A stretch of DNA of 41,021 bases from Clostridiales bacterium. GTDB taxonomy: Bacteria > Bacillota > Clostridia > Lachnospirales > WRAX01. This document shows positions 8,841-16,063 of this stretch, one piece after another. How positions within the stretch are numbered: position 1 is the stretch's first letter; each line of letters starts with the position of its first letter. The DNA is taken from assembly GCA_031277225.1 (NCBI GenBank), contig JAITMQ010000163.1, positions 1 to 41,021 on the forward strand. The letters run 5' to 3'. The translations under genes and the position numbers were made by a program. Below the pieces are notes generated by a model that was given only the letters and a program-made list of their open reading frames with translations, searched no databases and had not been told where the DNA came from.

Positions 8841-9407
8841 TTACTCTTCTTTTTGTACATTCTCTTTTGCTTCTTTTTTGGCTTCTTCCTTCTTTAAATC
8901 CTTGCGGGGAACCAAAAACATGGACATGCGGCGGCCGTCAAGCTTCGGAGCCCTGTCAATTGTGCCAAATTCCTCTACGGATTTAGCGAATTCTTCCAAT
9001 ATTTTGTTGGCAACAGAAGTGCGTCCCATCTCGCGCCCATGGCGAAAACGCACGGTAATTTTAACTTTGTCGCCGCTTTTCAAAAAGTCAATTGCGCGCT
9101 TAACCCGAACCTCAACATCGTGCTTGTCGATATTTGGCGAAAGCCACAATTCCTTTGTTTCCGCGCCTTTAGACTTTTTGCGCGCCTCCCGCTCTTTTTT
9201 GGATTGCTCGAATTTAAATTTCGAAAAATCCATAATTTTACAGACGGGCGGCTTGGCCTTTGGCGAAATTTTCACCAAATCGAGATTCTTATCCTCGGCC
9301 ATTTTTTGCGCATCCCTAGTGGCGACAACCCCTATCATTTCGCCATTTGAGCCAATCAGACGAATCTCTTTGTCCCTAATTTGCTCATTAATGTAATAAT
9401 TTGCTAT
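8841..9407 (-). CDS. infC: translation initiation factor IF-3, AUA start
   Basis: IF-3 binds the 30S subunit and checks the start codon and initiator tRNA. The protein shows INEQIRDKEIRLIGSNGE, KISPKAKPPVCKIMDFSKFK and the C-terminal GDKVKITVRFRHGREM. No ATG, GTG or TTG sits at the expected N-terminus. AGGAGG (from about 9421) is followed after 8 nt by ATA (9407-9405), giving an 188-aa protein starting (M)ANYYINEQ. Other infC genes use rare AUU/AUC/AUA starts, through which IF-3 limits its own synthesis. The longer frame that begins at 9611 reads back through the attenuator, the promoter and the end of thrB, so it is not the real start. The tail is Lys/Glu-rich (KKEEAKKEAKENVQKEE). Confidence 0.96.
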   Translation of the reverse strand: MANYYINEQIRDKEIRLIGSNGEMIGVVATRDAQKMAEDKNLDLVKISPKAKPPVCKIMDFSKFKFEQSKKEREARKKSKGAETKELWLSPNIDKHDVEVRVKRAIDFLKSGDKVKITVRFRHGREMGRTSVANKILEEFAKSVEEFGTIDRAPKLDGRRMSMFLVPRKDLKKEEAKKEAKENVQKEE

Positions 9408-9522
9408 ATTCAGCACCTCCTGAACCCCGCAAAAAAACGGGCTAATTAGCCCGCAAAGATTCAAAAAATCCTTTAACCCCAGCACCGAAGCACGAGGTGA
9501 GAAGCAGGCTTCTTCTTCATAC
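9408..9522 (-). promoter_or_regulatory. infC-operon leader, probable L20-type attenuator
   Basis: Between the promoter start (about 9522) and the infC start lies a roughly 115-nt untranslated leader. It has a GAAGCCTGCTTCTCACC stretch, a GGTGCTGGGG stretch and then a complete intrinsic terminator before the SD. A terminator inside the leader of infC-rpmI-rplT matches the L20 leader of Firmicutes, where excess L20 favours termination. I infer the class from position and architecture, not from a covariance search. Confidence 0.65.
9431..9453 (-). terminator. intrinsic terminator inside the infC leader
   Basis: Read on the minus strand, the 16-nt palindrome CGGGCTAATTAGCCCG (9453-9438) is followed by seven T (9437-9431). 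It stands only 24 nt upstream of the infC start codon, which makes it a conditional (attenuating) rather than an end-of-operon terminator. Confidence 0.85.
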
Positions 9523-9528
9523 CAAAAC

Positions 9529-9557
9529 ATTCTAACATACTCAACCCCCGCTGTCAA
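9529..9557 (-). promoter_or_regulatory. sigma-A promoter of infC-rpmI-rplT
   Basis: TTGACA (9557-9552), a 17-bp spacer and TAGAAT (9534-9529). It overlaps the last codons of thrB, so the ribosomal operon has its own promoter within the upstream gene. Confidence 0.8.
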
Positions 9558-10446
9558 GCAAAACTTTTGCGCCTGCGTGGCTTGCCTCGAATTCTGTGAA
9601 TTGCCAGCCACTTTCCAGGCTTTTTAGGGCGGCTTTGGCCATTTTGGGGAAATTTTCGCCTTTGTAGAATGCGAAAATTGACGGGCCTGCCCCACTTAGG
9701 AAAGTGCCCACAGCCCCATTTTGGCGTAAAATGCTCATAACATCGGCATATTCGGGGATGAATTTCGCGCGATGGGGCTGATGCAGCTTATCGCTCATTG
9801 CGATGCCGATTTTTTCAATATCCGCCGCCGCAAGTGCCGCCACCAAAAGCCCGTAATGCGCCATATTAAAGCGATATGCCTCCACGATTTCATGCATATT
9901 TTCGGCACTTAATTTAGGCAAAATTGCGCGCGATTTTTTGGTCGGAAAGTCAAAATTTGGGATGGCCGCACCAAATTTCAGTCCTGCGTCAATCAGCGGC
10001 TCTATGCTCATGCTATTGCCGTAATATCGCCCATTTTCGCCGCGCGCGCCCACGAAAATTCCGCCAAAAATCGCGGCCCCTGCATTGTCCGCATGGCCCT
10101 CGAATTTGGCGGCAATATTCAAAATTTCGTCCTTATCGAGATTTTGGCCGGAAAGCGCATTTGCGGCCAAAATGCCCGCAACAATGCAGGCCGCACTAGA
10201 GCCAAATCCCATGCTTATGGGAATTTGGCTGTCCTGCCTAATATTCACACCGACAAAATTCTCCTTAAGCCCCAATTCCCGATAAAAGCCGTAAAATGCG
10301 CGCTCAATGAGATTCGCATAATCCCTCGGTTTTGCCTCGCAAATCGGCTCAAACCAAAACTGATTGTATACATTCAAAGCTATGCTGATACAATCAAAGC
10401 CCGAACCCAAATTCGCGCTTGTCGCGGGTACTTTTACATAAATCAT
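9541..10446 (-). CDS. thrB: homoserine kinase
   Basis: A GHMP-superfamily kinase that phosphorylates L-homoserine with ATP on the path to threonine. The N-terminal [20 protein letters not shown] and the phosphate-binding [11 protein letters not shown] (about 91-101) are typical, as is the C-terminal [14 protein letters not shown]. The length of 301 aa is normal for the family. The start ATG overlaps the stop of cysE by 4 nt (ATGA), so translation is probably coupled. No other threonine genes are in the window. Confidence 0.95.
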   Translation of the reverse strand: MIYVKVPATSANLGSGFDCISIALNVYNQFWFEPICEAKPRDYANLIERAFYGFYRELGLKENFVGVNIRQDSQIPISMGFGSSAACIVAGILAANALSGQNLDKDEILNIAAKFEGHADNAGAAIFGGIFVGARGENGRYYGNSMSIEPLIDAGLKFGAAIPNFDFPTKKSRAILPKLSAENMHEIVEAYRFNMAHYGLLVAALAAADIEKIGIAMSDKLHQPHRAKFIPEYADVMSILRQNGAVGTFLSGAGPSIFAFYKGENFPKMAKAALKSLESGWQFTEFEASHAGAKVLLDSGG

Positions 10447-11006
10447 CTTTTTTCCAATTCCTCCACGCGGCCGCGAAGCTCCTTAATCTCAAGGTTTAGC
10501 GAGCTTTCGTGGCAGATGTCGCGGGCGCGTTCGCCTACAACGGTGCTGTTTGGCGGCACATTGCGCAAAACCACAGCTCCCGCGCCAATTTTCGTATTAT
10601 GCCCAATTTTAATCGGCCCCAAAATGGCAGAACCTGCGCCAATCATCACATTATTGCCGATGCAGGGATGGCGTTTGCCCGTGTCCTTGCCCGTTCCTCC
10701 AAGGGTTACGCCCTGATAAATCGTTACAAAATCGCCGATATTGCAGGTTTCACCGATTACAACGCCCGTTCCGTGGTCGATAAAAACCACGCCCAGCCGC
10801 GCGCCGGGATGAATTTCAATTCCCGTAAAAAGCCGCACAATTTGCGACAAAAGGCGGGACAGGAAGAAAAAACGCCGCCTATAGAGGGCGTGCGAGGCGC
10901 GATGCACCAAAACCGCCCAAAATCCCGCATAGAGAAAAACCTCGAAAACCGTGTGAATTGCGGGGTCTTGTTCCTTGATAAATCGAATTAGCCTTAAAGT
11001 CCTCAT
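10443..11006 (-). CDS. cysE: serine O-acetyltransferase
   Basis: Makes O-acetylserine from serine and acetyl-CoA, the substrate of the cysK product encoded just upstream. The left-handed beta-helix hexapeptide repeats are clear ([55 protein letters not shown]), and the catalytic His lies in IDHGTG. At 187 aa it is the short Firmicutes type lacking the long N-terminal helical domain of the E. coli enzyme. The gap to cysK is 7 nt and thrB follows by overlap, so cysK-cysE-thrB read as one operon. Confidence 0.95.
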   Translation of the reverse strand: MRTLRLIRFIKEQDPAIHTVFEVFLYAGFWAVLVHRASHALYRRRFFFLSRLLSQIVRLFTGIEIHPGARLGVVFIDHGTGVVIGETCNIGDFVTIYQGVTLGGTGKDTGKRHPCIGNNVMIGAGSAILGPIKIGHNTKIGAGAVVLRNVPPNSTVVGERARDICHESSLNLEIKELRGRVEELEKR

Positions 11007-11013
11007 TTTAACC

Positions 11014-11952
11014 TCATTCTAGGTGGGCGAACATTAGGGTCGAGATATAACGCTCGCCTGTGTCGGGAAGGATGGCGACGATATTTTTGCCCGAATTTTC
11101 GGGGCGCAAAGCCAGCTGCAAGGCCGCCCAAGCCGCCGCCCCCGAGGATATGCCCGCCAAAAGACCCTCAATTTCAGCCAATTTGCGGGCGGTTTCAATT
11201 GCGTCATCATTACTGACTGTCATAATTTCGTCATAAACATTTCTGTCAAGCACATTCGGCACAAAATTCACGCCAATGCCCTGAATCTTGTGAAGCCCCC
11301 ACTGCCCCGCGGACAAAATCGGCGAATCGGCGGGCTCAATCGCAACAATTTGTATATCGGGATTTTGCTCTTTTAAGTACTGACCCGCGCCCGTCAAAGT
11401 GCCGCCCGTGCCCACACCCGCCACAAAAATATCAACCAGCCCGCCCGTGGCCTCCCAAATTTCGGGCCCCGTCGTGCGCCTATGCATTTCGGGATTGGCG
11501 GGATTGTCGAATTGTGCGGGAATAAAGCTGTTCGGGGTCTTGGCGGCAATTTCCCGCGCTTTTTCAATTGCGCCCGTCATGCCCAATTTGCCGTCGGTCA
11601 GCACAACTTGCGCGCCAAAAATTTCCATAAGTCTGCGCCGTTCTATACTCATAGTATCGGGCATTGTAAGCACACAATGATAGCCGCGCGCCGCCGCAAC
11701 CGCCGCCAGGCCAATGCCCGTATTGCCGCTGGTTGGCTCAATAATCACGGAATCGGGGGTTAAAATTCCGCGCGCCTCAGCGTCCGTAATCAATGCCAGC
11801 GCGAGGCGGTCTTTGACGCTGCCGGCGGGATTATAGCTCTCCAATTTCCCGATAATTCGACTTCTAGCACCGAATTTCGCCGCAAATTTCGCCAAATCCA
11901 AATGCGGGGTATTGCCAATTAATTCCAACAAATTTTTGTAAATTTTACCCAT
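11014..11952 (-). CDS. cysK: cysteine synthase (O-acetylserine sulfhydrylase)
   Basis: A PLP enzyme that converts O-acetylserine and sulfide to cysteine. Lys in [18 protein letters not shown] binds [13 protein letters not shown] holds the substrate carboxylate and [10 protein letters not shown] binds the PLP phosphate. The length of 312 aa is normal. It is the first gene of cysK-cysE-thrB and lies behind its own promoter at 11978-12006. It is followed by its metabolic partner cysE. Confidence 0.96.
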   Translation of the reverse strand: MGKIYKNLLELIGNTPHLDLAKFAAKFGARSRIIGKLESYNPAGSVKDRLALALITDAEARGILTPDSVIIEPTSGNTGIGLAAVAAARGYHCVLTMPDTMSIERRRLMEIFGAQVVLTDGKLGMTGAIEKAREIAAKTPNSFIPAQFDNPANPEMHRRTTGPEIWEATGGLVDIFVAGVGTGGTLTGAGQYLKEQNPDIQIVAIEPADSPILSAGQWGLHKIQGIGVNFVPNVLDRNVYDEIMTVSNDDAIETARKLAEIEGLLAGISSGAAAWAALQLALRPENSGKNIVAILPDTGERYISTLMFAHLE

Positions 11953-11977
11953 AAAACGCCTCTTTCGTTTTTAGCAC

Positions 11978-12006
11978 ATTTTACCACATTCGAGCCTAAT
12001 TGTCAA
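11978..12006 (-). promoter_or_regulatory. sigma-A promoter of cysK-cysE-thrB
   Basis: TTGACA (12006-12001), a 17-bp spacer and TAAAAT (11983-11978). The -35 lies inside the last codons of the preceding gene. No T-box or other riboswitch fits in the short leader of about 20 nt. Confidence 0.75.
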
Positions 12007-12583
12007 TAGCCTTTAAGGCCTCTTGCGCCTCGGCCACAGCCGCCTGATGGCAAGGATTTGAGCGATTGCTGCCATGCAGCAGACTGCCCGCAAAATGCAG
12101 GCAAATTACGCCACAAACCCCATTATCCTTGACCGCATCAAGATTCACGCCGCGCCCATAGCCCCCCGAACGATTGTTGACCACGGCGGTTGCGGGCGCG
12201 TCGTCGCGCCCCGCATGTGGAAAATTCGTTAGCGAACCCGCAAAGGCATAATTTTCGACAAAAATCAGCACAGGCCGCCGCGCCCATGAATGTCCGCCCC
12301 AAATTTCGTTGATAATTTGCGCGTCGCAGGTTGTGAGCGGTTCGACATCGGCGTGATTATGGCCGAAAGTGCGGCGAATGTAGAATTCGCGCCCGGTTTG
12401 TAAATCCAGAGCCAGCGCATCGGCGCCGCGCGCAAAGACATGCTGAATCTCGTCAAACCAATTCGCGTCATATCTGACAGTATATGTAATTTCCGTGGTG
12501 TGGTGAATCTCCTCATGCGCAATCTCCAAATCCACCGCGCAGACCAGGGCCGCCAAGGCCGAAATTATCGCATATTTTGCCAT
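11996..12583 (-). CDS. secreted protein of unknown function
   Basis: A 195-aa protein with a short hydrophobic N-terminus (AIISALAALVCA) consistent with a signal peptide. The body has conserved-looking blocks: GREFYIRRTFGHNHADVEPLT, NEIWGGHSWARRPVLIF, SLTNFPHAGRDDAPA, NRSGGYGRGVNLDAV and CGVICLHFAGSLLHGSNR. I recall this block order from C-terminal regions of clostridial cell-wall-associated proteins, but I know no established function. The clustered Cys and His residues near the end (CxxxCLHF...HGSN) could be catalytic. It has its own strong promoter (12620-12648) and an SD (GGAGGG). cysK follows, with its -35 inside this gene. Confidence 0.75.
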   Translation of the reverse strand: MAKYAIISALAALVCAVDLEIAHEEIHHTTEITYTVRYDANWFDEIQHVFARGADALALDLQTGREFYIRRTFGHNHADVEPLTTCDAQIINEIWGGHSWARRPVLIFVENYAFAGSLTNFPHAGRDDAPATAVVNNRSGGYGRGVNLDAVKDNGVCGVICLHFAGSLLHGSNRSNPCHQAAVAEAQEALKAIDN

Positions 12584-12619
12584 TAAATTCCCTCCAATTG
12601 CGTCATTAAGTTTATTACG

Positions 12620-12648
12620 ATAATATTACAAAATTGTTAACTTGTCAA
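12620..12648 (-). promoter_or_regulatory. sigma-A promoter of the secreted-protein gene
   Basis: TTGACA (12648-12643), a 17-bp spacer and TATTAT (12625-12620), in an AT-rich stretch. The SD and the ATG at 12583 follow. Confidence 0.75.
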
Positions 12649-12714
12649 TAATTTTGTAACAATTTGTCCTAGTAATTTCAGGCAGCGCGGCATAAAATGG
12701 CTTGAGGTGATGAT

Positions 12715-12870
12715 ATGTCAAGCAAGTTTCAAAACCGCATTAAGCGCATACTTTACCGCCCAATTCGAAGAAAACGCCCGCATCGCGATTTTATTTCAAA
12801 AAAACTTGAAGAGGCCGAAAAAGCCCTAAATAGCACGGTTGGCGGAATTTTTGGCCGTCGGCGGCGGTAA
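12715..12870 (+). CDS. small basic protein, 51 aa
   Basis: An ATG at 12715 with GAGGTGA about 4 nt upstream opens a 51-codon frame: MSSKFQNRIKRILYRPIRRK, then KKLEEAEKALNSTVGGIF, ending in five Arg-rich residues (GRRRR). It is strongly basic with an amphipathic centre. I do not recognise a family. The SigD-like promoter of the next gene starts 9 nt after its stop. It could be a real small protein or chance; the SD is the main support. Confidence 0.45.
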   Translation: MSSKFQNRIKRILYRPIRRKRPHRDFISKKLEEAEKALNSTVGGIFGRRRR

Positions 12871-12878
12871 AATTTGGC

Positions 12879-12906
12879 TAAAGTTTTTTCTATTTTTTGC
12901 CGAAAT
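12879..12906 (+). promoter_or_regulatory. SigD/sigma-28-like promoter
   Basis: TAAA (12879-12882), a 16-nt spacer and GCCGAAAT (12899-12906), one base off the B. subtilis SigD consensus TAAA-N15/16-GCCGATAT. The SD AAGGAGG (12924-12930) and the ATG at 12938 follow at normal distances. There is no sigma-A -35/-10 pair here. Confidence 0.65.
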
Positions 12907-12937
12907 AGAAATAAGAAGTAGCCAAGGAGGGAAAATT

Positions 12938-13462
12938 ATGGCAGTTGTAAATTTAGGCGGACTATCCGTAACAGAAAGCTCCTATCGCAAGGCGCGGGGC
13001 ATTGTTGAAAATAAGGCGGGCGGCGGCAGAAAGTCCGCCGGTGATGTTTTGTCGTCGCTTCGTTCCATGATGCCCGGCTGGAATATTTCGACCAGCTCGG
13101 CCAATTGGGGCGAGGGTTTTCGCAATATCGAGATTGACGTGAACACCCTCAACCGCATGGCGCGCGACCCCGAGGCGATGGTGCGTTATAAGGCGTTAAT
13201 CCTTGATTTGGAGGGCGTTGTGCCAAGTCTTGAAGAATGGGCGGCGCAGAATCCCGATGCCGAAAAATCCTTTGAATTCGGCATTACAATGGCGCTTGAC
13301 GGCATGGTTACGGCCGTGGCCATGATGCGCACACTTTTGGGCGCGGAAACGCGCACAACCTTCGAATTGCCAAGCGACAGAGCAAGCTGGGCGGAATTGA
13401 TTACGCAAAAATTGAACGCGCTGAATGAAGGGCGCGCGGAAAATGTGAGCTGGCAAGCTTAA
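12938..13462 (+). CDS. 174-aa protein of unknown function behind a SigD-like promoter
   Basis: The start at 12938 (MAVVNLGGLSVTE) is fixed by AAGGAGGG. The frame is open to 12839, but nothing upstream supports initiation there and the promoter lies in between. The protein is soluble, with an N-terminal Gly-rich part and the helical blocks NTLNRMARDPEAMVRYKAL and FGITMALDGMVTAVAMMRTL. It distantly resembles DUF6033-type proteins of Clostridia (no search was possible). There is no signal peptide. The SigD-like promoter and the FliS-like gene just downstream on the other strand suggest a link to motility. Confidence 0.75.
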   Translation: MAVVNLGGLSVTESSYRKARGIVENKAGGGRKSAGDVLSSLRSMMPGWNISTSSANWGEGFRNIEIDVNTLNRMARDPEAMVRYKALILDLEGVVPSLEEWAAQNPDAEKSFEFGITMALDGMVTAVAMMRTLLGAETRTTFELPSDRASWAELITQKLNALNEGRAENVSWQA

Positions 13463-13466
13463 TAAT

Positions 13467-13490
13467 AGAGGTCAGAGGTCAGAGGTCAGA
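13467..13490. repeat. 7-bp tandem repeat, three copies
   Basis: AGAGGTC is repeated three times (13467-13487) plus a partial unit. It overlaps the stop of the FliS-like gene, and another AGAGGTCAG occurs inside that gene near 13591. It may reflect slippage. Confidence 0.7.
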
Positions 13491-13968
13491 TTTTGTAGCC
13501 GCTGTTGGGGTCGTAGTCTTCGTATTCGTTTAGTTGGCCGTTTGGGCCATAGGTTAGGCCTATATATACCGGGGTTTTTGGCTTCGATTCAGAGGTCAGT
13601 TTTGGGTCGTTTAGAAGGGTCTGCCAAGAGGATTTTAGTTCTTCGGCAATTTGGCGCGCTTGGTTTAGTGCGCCGTTTTTTTCGTCTTCGGTTCGTGCGA
13701 AGTCGGCACGAATTAAGATGGAGTTGACAAAAAGATAGATGTCGGCCAGCTCGAAGGAGAATTCCACGCTCATGTCCAGGGTTTCAAAAAGCACGCCAAG
13801 GCAGTCCTTGGCGTTTTTTAGGGCTTTTGAGCAAGCGACGCTCCTAGGCGCGGCATTGATTGCTGTGTCAATATGCGTGATTAACAGCTCAAAATTTATG
13901 ACAGTTAATTCCAGCGGGCTTGCTTCTTTGATTCTTTCAGTTAAGGCTTTTTTGTCGACTTCTGTCAA
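13486..13968 (-). CDS. FliS-like flagellar export chaperone
   Basis: FliS binds flagellin in the cytosol and delivers it to the flagellar export gate. The 160-aa product shows the FliS layout: SPLELTVINFELLITHIDTA near the N-terminus, a central LFETLDMSVEFSFELADIYL and then a helix ending EELKSSWQTLL, which matches the family's four-helix bundle. The C-terminal 35 residues are an extra tail rich in Tyr, Pro, Asn and Asp. The start is TTG at 13968 with AGGAG 6 nt upstream; no ATG is available. It follows the SNase/HhH gene by 10 nt. Similarity is moderate, so it may be a specialised paralogue of the main FliS. Confidence 0.65.
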   Translation of the reverse strand: MTEVDKKALTERIKEASPLELTVINFELLITHIDTAINAAPRSVACSKALKNAKDCLGVLFETLDMSVEFSFELADIYLFVNSILIRADFARTEDEKNGALNQARQIAEELKSSWQTLLNDPKLTSESKPKTPVYIGLTYGPNGQLNEYEDYDPNSGYKI

Positions 13969-13978
13969 ATTGATTCTC

Positions 13979-15673
13979 CTAGCGCAGAATTAGGAATCGC
14001 ATAATACGATTATACAGCGGCAATTGATTAAGATCTGTAAAAAGGCTTTGCAATTCGGCGAAAGAGCCGAAAATCTGGTCTTCGCGATATTCGATGATGC
14101 GGCCGATAATTTCGGGAGTCATGGCGGCGTCAAGGCTTGCAAGCTCGGCGGGCGCGGCCGTGTTAATATTCGTGCGAACGGCAAAATGCGCCCGAATATC
14201 GGCGGGTAAATTGCGGATAAACGGCGGCAATTGGCTTGGGAAATTCCAATTGCCCCGCCCCGTCGAACTCACGATTTGATTGGCTTGAAGCGGGGTTAGG
14301 CCCAGCTCGGTCAGTCTTGCGGCGGGCGCGGTGTTAATATTTACCAATTCCGGGACAGGCCGCACGTCAACATAGATAAATGGCGAAATTGCGGCAAAAC
14401 TCGCGCCCGGCGGCAAAAGAATGGCGATTTGCTCAATATTCACAAAGGGCGTGTGTTCCCGTTGTTCAATAATATTATTTAACGCTCTGTTAAGATTAAC
14501 GGTGCTGACCACGGAAGTGCCAAAAAGGCTCTCCAGCTCGCTTCGCGGGGCGGTGTTAATATTTGTAAAAGCGCGCAAATTGTCGCCCAGCGCGTTGGTA
14601 TTGGCGGGACTAATGAAGCCCGTATGGCTGATTAAATCTTGCAAATTGCGAATTGGCATAATTTGCCTTTGCATCACAATTGCATTGGCCTGGACAACAC
14701 TTGTTCCCGCCCGCGTCAGCTGGAAATTATTGGCAAGATTCATATTCGCCCTAAATCCCGGACGCGAAAACTCAATTTCATAGACATCGCTGACCGCAAC
14801 AAAGGGCGCGCGCGGGTTGAAAATACCAAGAGGCATTATTCCGCGAGCAACTAATTGTTCAGTATTCTCAAACAGACCTCGATTTTGCACGGCGCGCGAA
14901 TTTATAATCGCCTGCGCCTGTGGCGAGCTGAAAATCGATTCCAGCTCTTCCCTGACGGCGGTGTTAATATTCGTGCTAACGCCCAATCTATGGCGGTTTT
15001 GCTCGAAAAAGTCCCGCGTCATGCCCGGAACGAATTTAAGGTCGCTAATTTGCTGAAATGGCGCATTTGCGCGGAAAGTAACGATGCTGCGGGCAAGCGC
15101 AAAACTCGCGCCCGTATGCAGCTGAATTTGCAATTCGGAGGCCGTGTTGACATTAATGCGCTCTAAATAGCGCACAATATGGGGGTGGCGGCCCTCATTG
15201 GCCCAAAGGCCGAGGCCGGTCGTGTCGGCAATGCCGCCCGCTTGTCGAATTGTGTCAAAAAGTAAGGCCTCGGAGTGATTTTCATTGGGTTTTGCATAGC
15301 CCGACAACACAATTTCGCTATTAATCAGCCTTCCCTCAAAGTAAACATACATATAATTCCAGCGGCCGGGTTCGCTTAAGCTGCCCGTCAGAAGCGGGTC
15401 TGTGGCCAGGCTGACATATCGTCCGTTAATTTCGCGCGACAAATAGTTAATGCCCGCGCGAGAGCCGCCGGGTGAAACGCCCAAAAGTCGCACAAGGGCT
15501 TGGCCTTCGTCGGTCTGCACCAAAATGGCGTTGACATCGATAATTTGCAGAACCCTTGCCGATGTTGCTTCGCGAATGTCGATGAAAGGTTGGGCACTAA
15601 TTGTAGCGGGCGGAATGGTCGCTAAAACAAAAAGTAATATAAAAATTATGGACAATCCTCTCAATTTTTTCAT
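13979..15673 (-). CDS. secreted SNase-like protein with five ComEA-type helix-hairpin-helix repeats
   Basis: A signal peptide (about 1-27, ending ATISA) is followed by a staphylococcal-nuclease-like domain (about 35-165: ARVLQIIDVNAILVQTDEGQ, VRLLGVS, INSEIVLSGYAKPNEN). The usual TPE after RLIGID is replaced by PGG, so a key catalytic Glu seems lost. From about 170 to the end there are five repeats starting NVNTA or NINTA, each followed by LAR.IV..R or similar, as in ComEA DNA-binding domains. The protein probably binds DNA outside the membrane; whether it cuts DNA is doubtful. It overlaps yhbY by 4 nt and precedes the FliS-like gene. The 564 aa are much longer than ComEA or SNase alone. Confidence 0.85.
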   Translation of the reverse strand: MKKLRGLSIIFILLFVLATIPPATISAQPFIDIREATSARVLQIIDVNAILVQTDEGQALVRLLGVSPGGSRAGINYLSREINGRYVSLATDPLLTGSLSEPGRWNYMYVYFEGRLINSEIVLSGYAKPNENHSEALLFDTIRQAGGIADTTGLGLWANEGRHPHIVRYLERINVNTASELQIQLHTGASFALARSIVTFRANAPFQQISDLKFVPGMTRDFFEQNRHRLGVSTNINTAVREELESIFSSPQAQAIINSRAVQNRGLFENTEQLVARGIMPLGIFNPRAPFVAVSDVYEIEFSRPGFRANMNLANNFQLTRAGTSVVQANAIVMQRQIMPIRNLQDLISHTGFISPANTNALGDNLRAFTNINTAPRSELESLFGTSVVSTVNLNRALNNIIEQREHTPFVNIEQIAILLPPGASFAAISPFIYVDVRPVPELVNINTAPAARLTELGLTPLQANQIVSSTGRGNWNFPSQLPPFIRNLPADIRAHFAVRTNINTAAPAELASLDAAMTPEIIGRIIEYREDQIFGSFAELQSLFTDLNQLPLYNRIMRFLILR

Positions 15674-15957
15674 AGAACGCCCTCCTTCTTGGTTTTGGAC
15701 TTTTTATATAAGACAAATTTTTTGCCGATAATCTGCACAATTTCCGCGCCCGAACGCGAAGCGACAATTTCCGCCGCCTCCTTCACCTCCAGCTCGCAAT
15801 TGTCCAAAAGTGCGATTTTTATGAGTTCGCGCGCCTCAAGCGCCTCGCGTACGCCGGCAATCATGGCCGGAGTAACACCGCCCTTGCCCACATGAAAAAT
15901 CGCCGTCAAATGATGCGCGCGGGCGCGAAGCGCCGCTCTGTCTTTGCTATTTAGCAT
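15670..15957 (-). CDS. yhbY: YhbY family RNA-binding protein (CRM domain)
   Basis: A single CRM domain of 95 aa: LRARAHHLTAIFHVGKGGVT, the RNA-contacting HVGKGG loop, and SGAEIVQIIGKKFVLYKKS at the end. YhbY proteins associate with pre-50S ribosomal particles. It lies just downstream of obg, a common Firmicutes order. Its stop overlaps the start of the SNase/HhH gene by 4 nt, an unusual neighbour for this housekeeping gene. Confidence 0.92.
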   Translation of the reverse strand: MLNSKDRAALRARAHHLTAIFHVGKGGVTPAMIAGVREALEARELIKIALLDNCELEVKEAAEIVASRSGAEIVQIIGKKFVLYKKSKTKKEGVL

Positions 15958-15978
15958 GATTCTCTCCTTTTCTGCCTT

Positions 15979-16063
15979 GGGCTGTTAATGCGGGCGACCG
16001 AGGGCTGTTAATGCGGGCGACCGAGGGCGGTCAATGCGGGCGACCGAGGGCGGTCGCCCCTAC
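15979..16063. repeat. 23-bp tandem repeat with hairpin, overlapping the obg stop
   Basis: Three units of about GGGCTGTTAATGCGGGCGACCG (15979-16001, 16002-16024, 16025-16047) and a partial fourth unit (16048-16063). GGGCGACCG (16038-16046) pairs perfectly with 16051-16059 around a 4-nt loop. The obg stop codon (16062-16060) is inside the partial unit. There is no T-tract, so it is a REP-like palindrome rather than a clear terminator, though it could stabilise the obg mRNA 3' side. Confidence 0.8.

Noticed and set aside
9408-9611. N-terminal extension of IF-3
   Set aside because: The extension translates the promoter, leader and terminator and part of thrB; the strong SD and family alignment place the start at 9407.
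12839-12937. 33-codon upstream extension of the 174-aa gene
   Set aside because: It contains the SigD-like promoter and the end of the 51-codon ORF, and the SD is at the downstream ATG.
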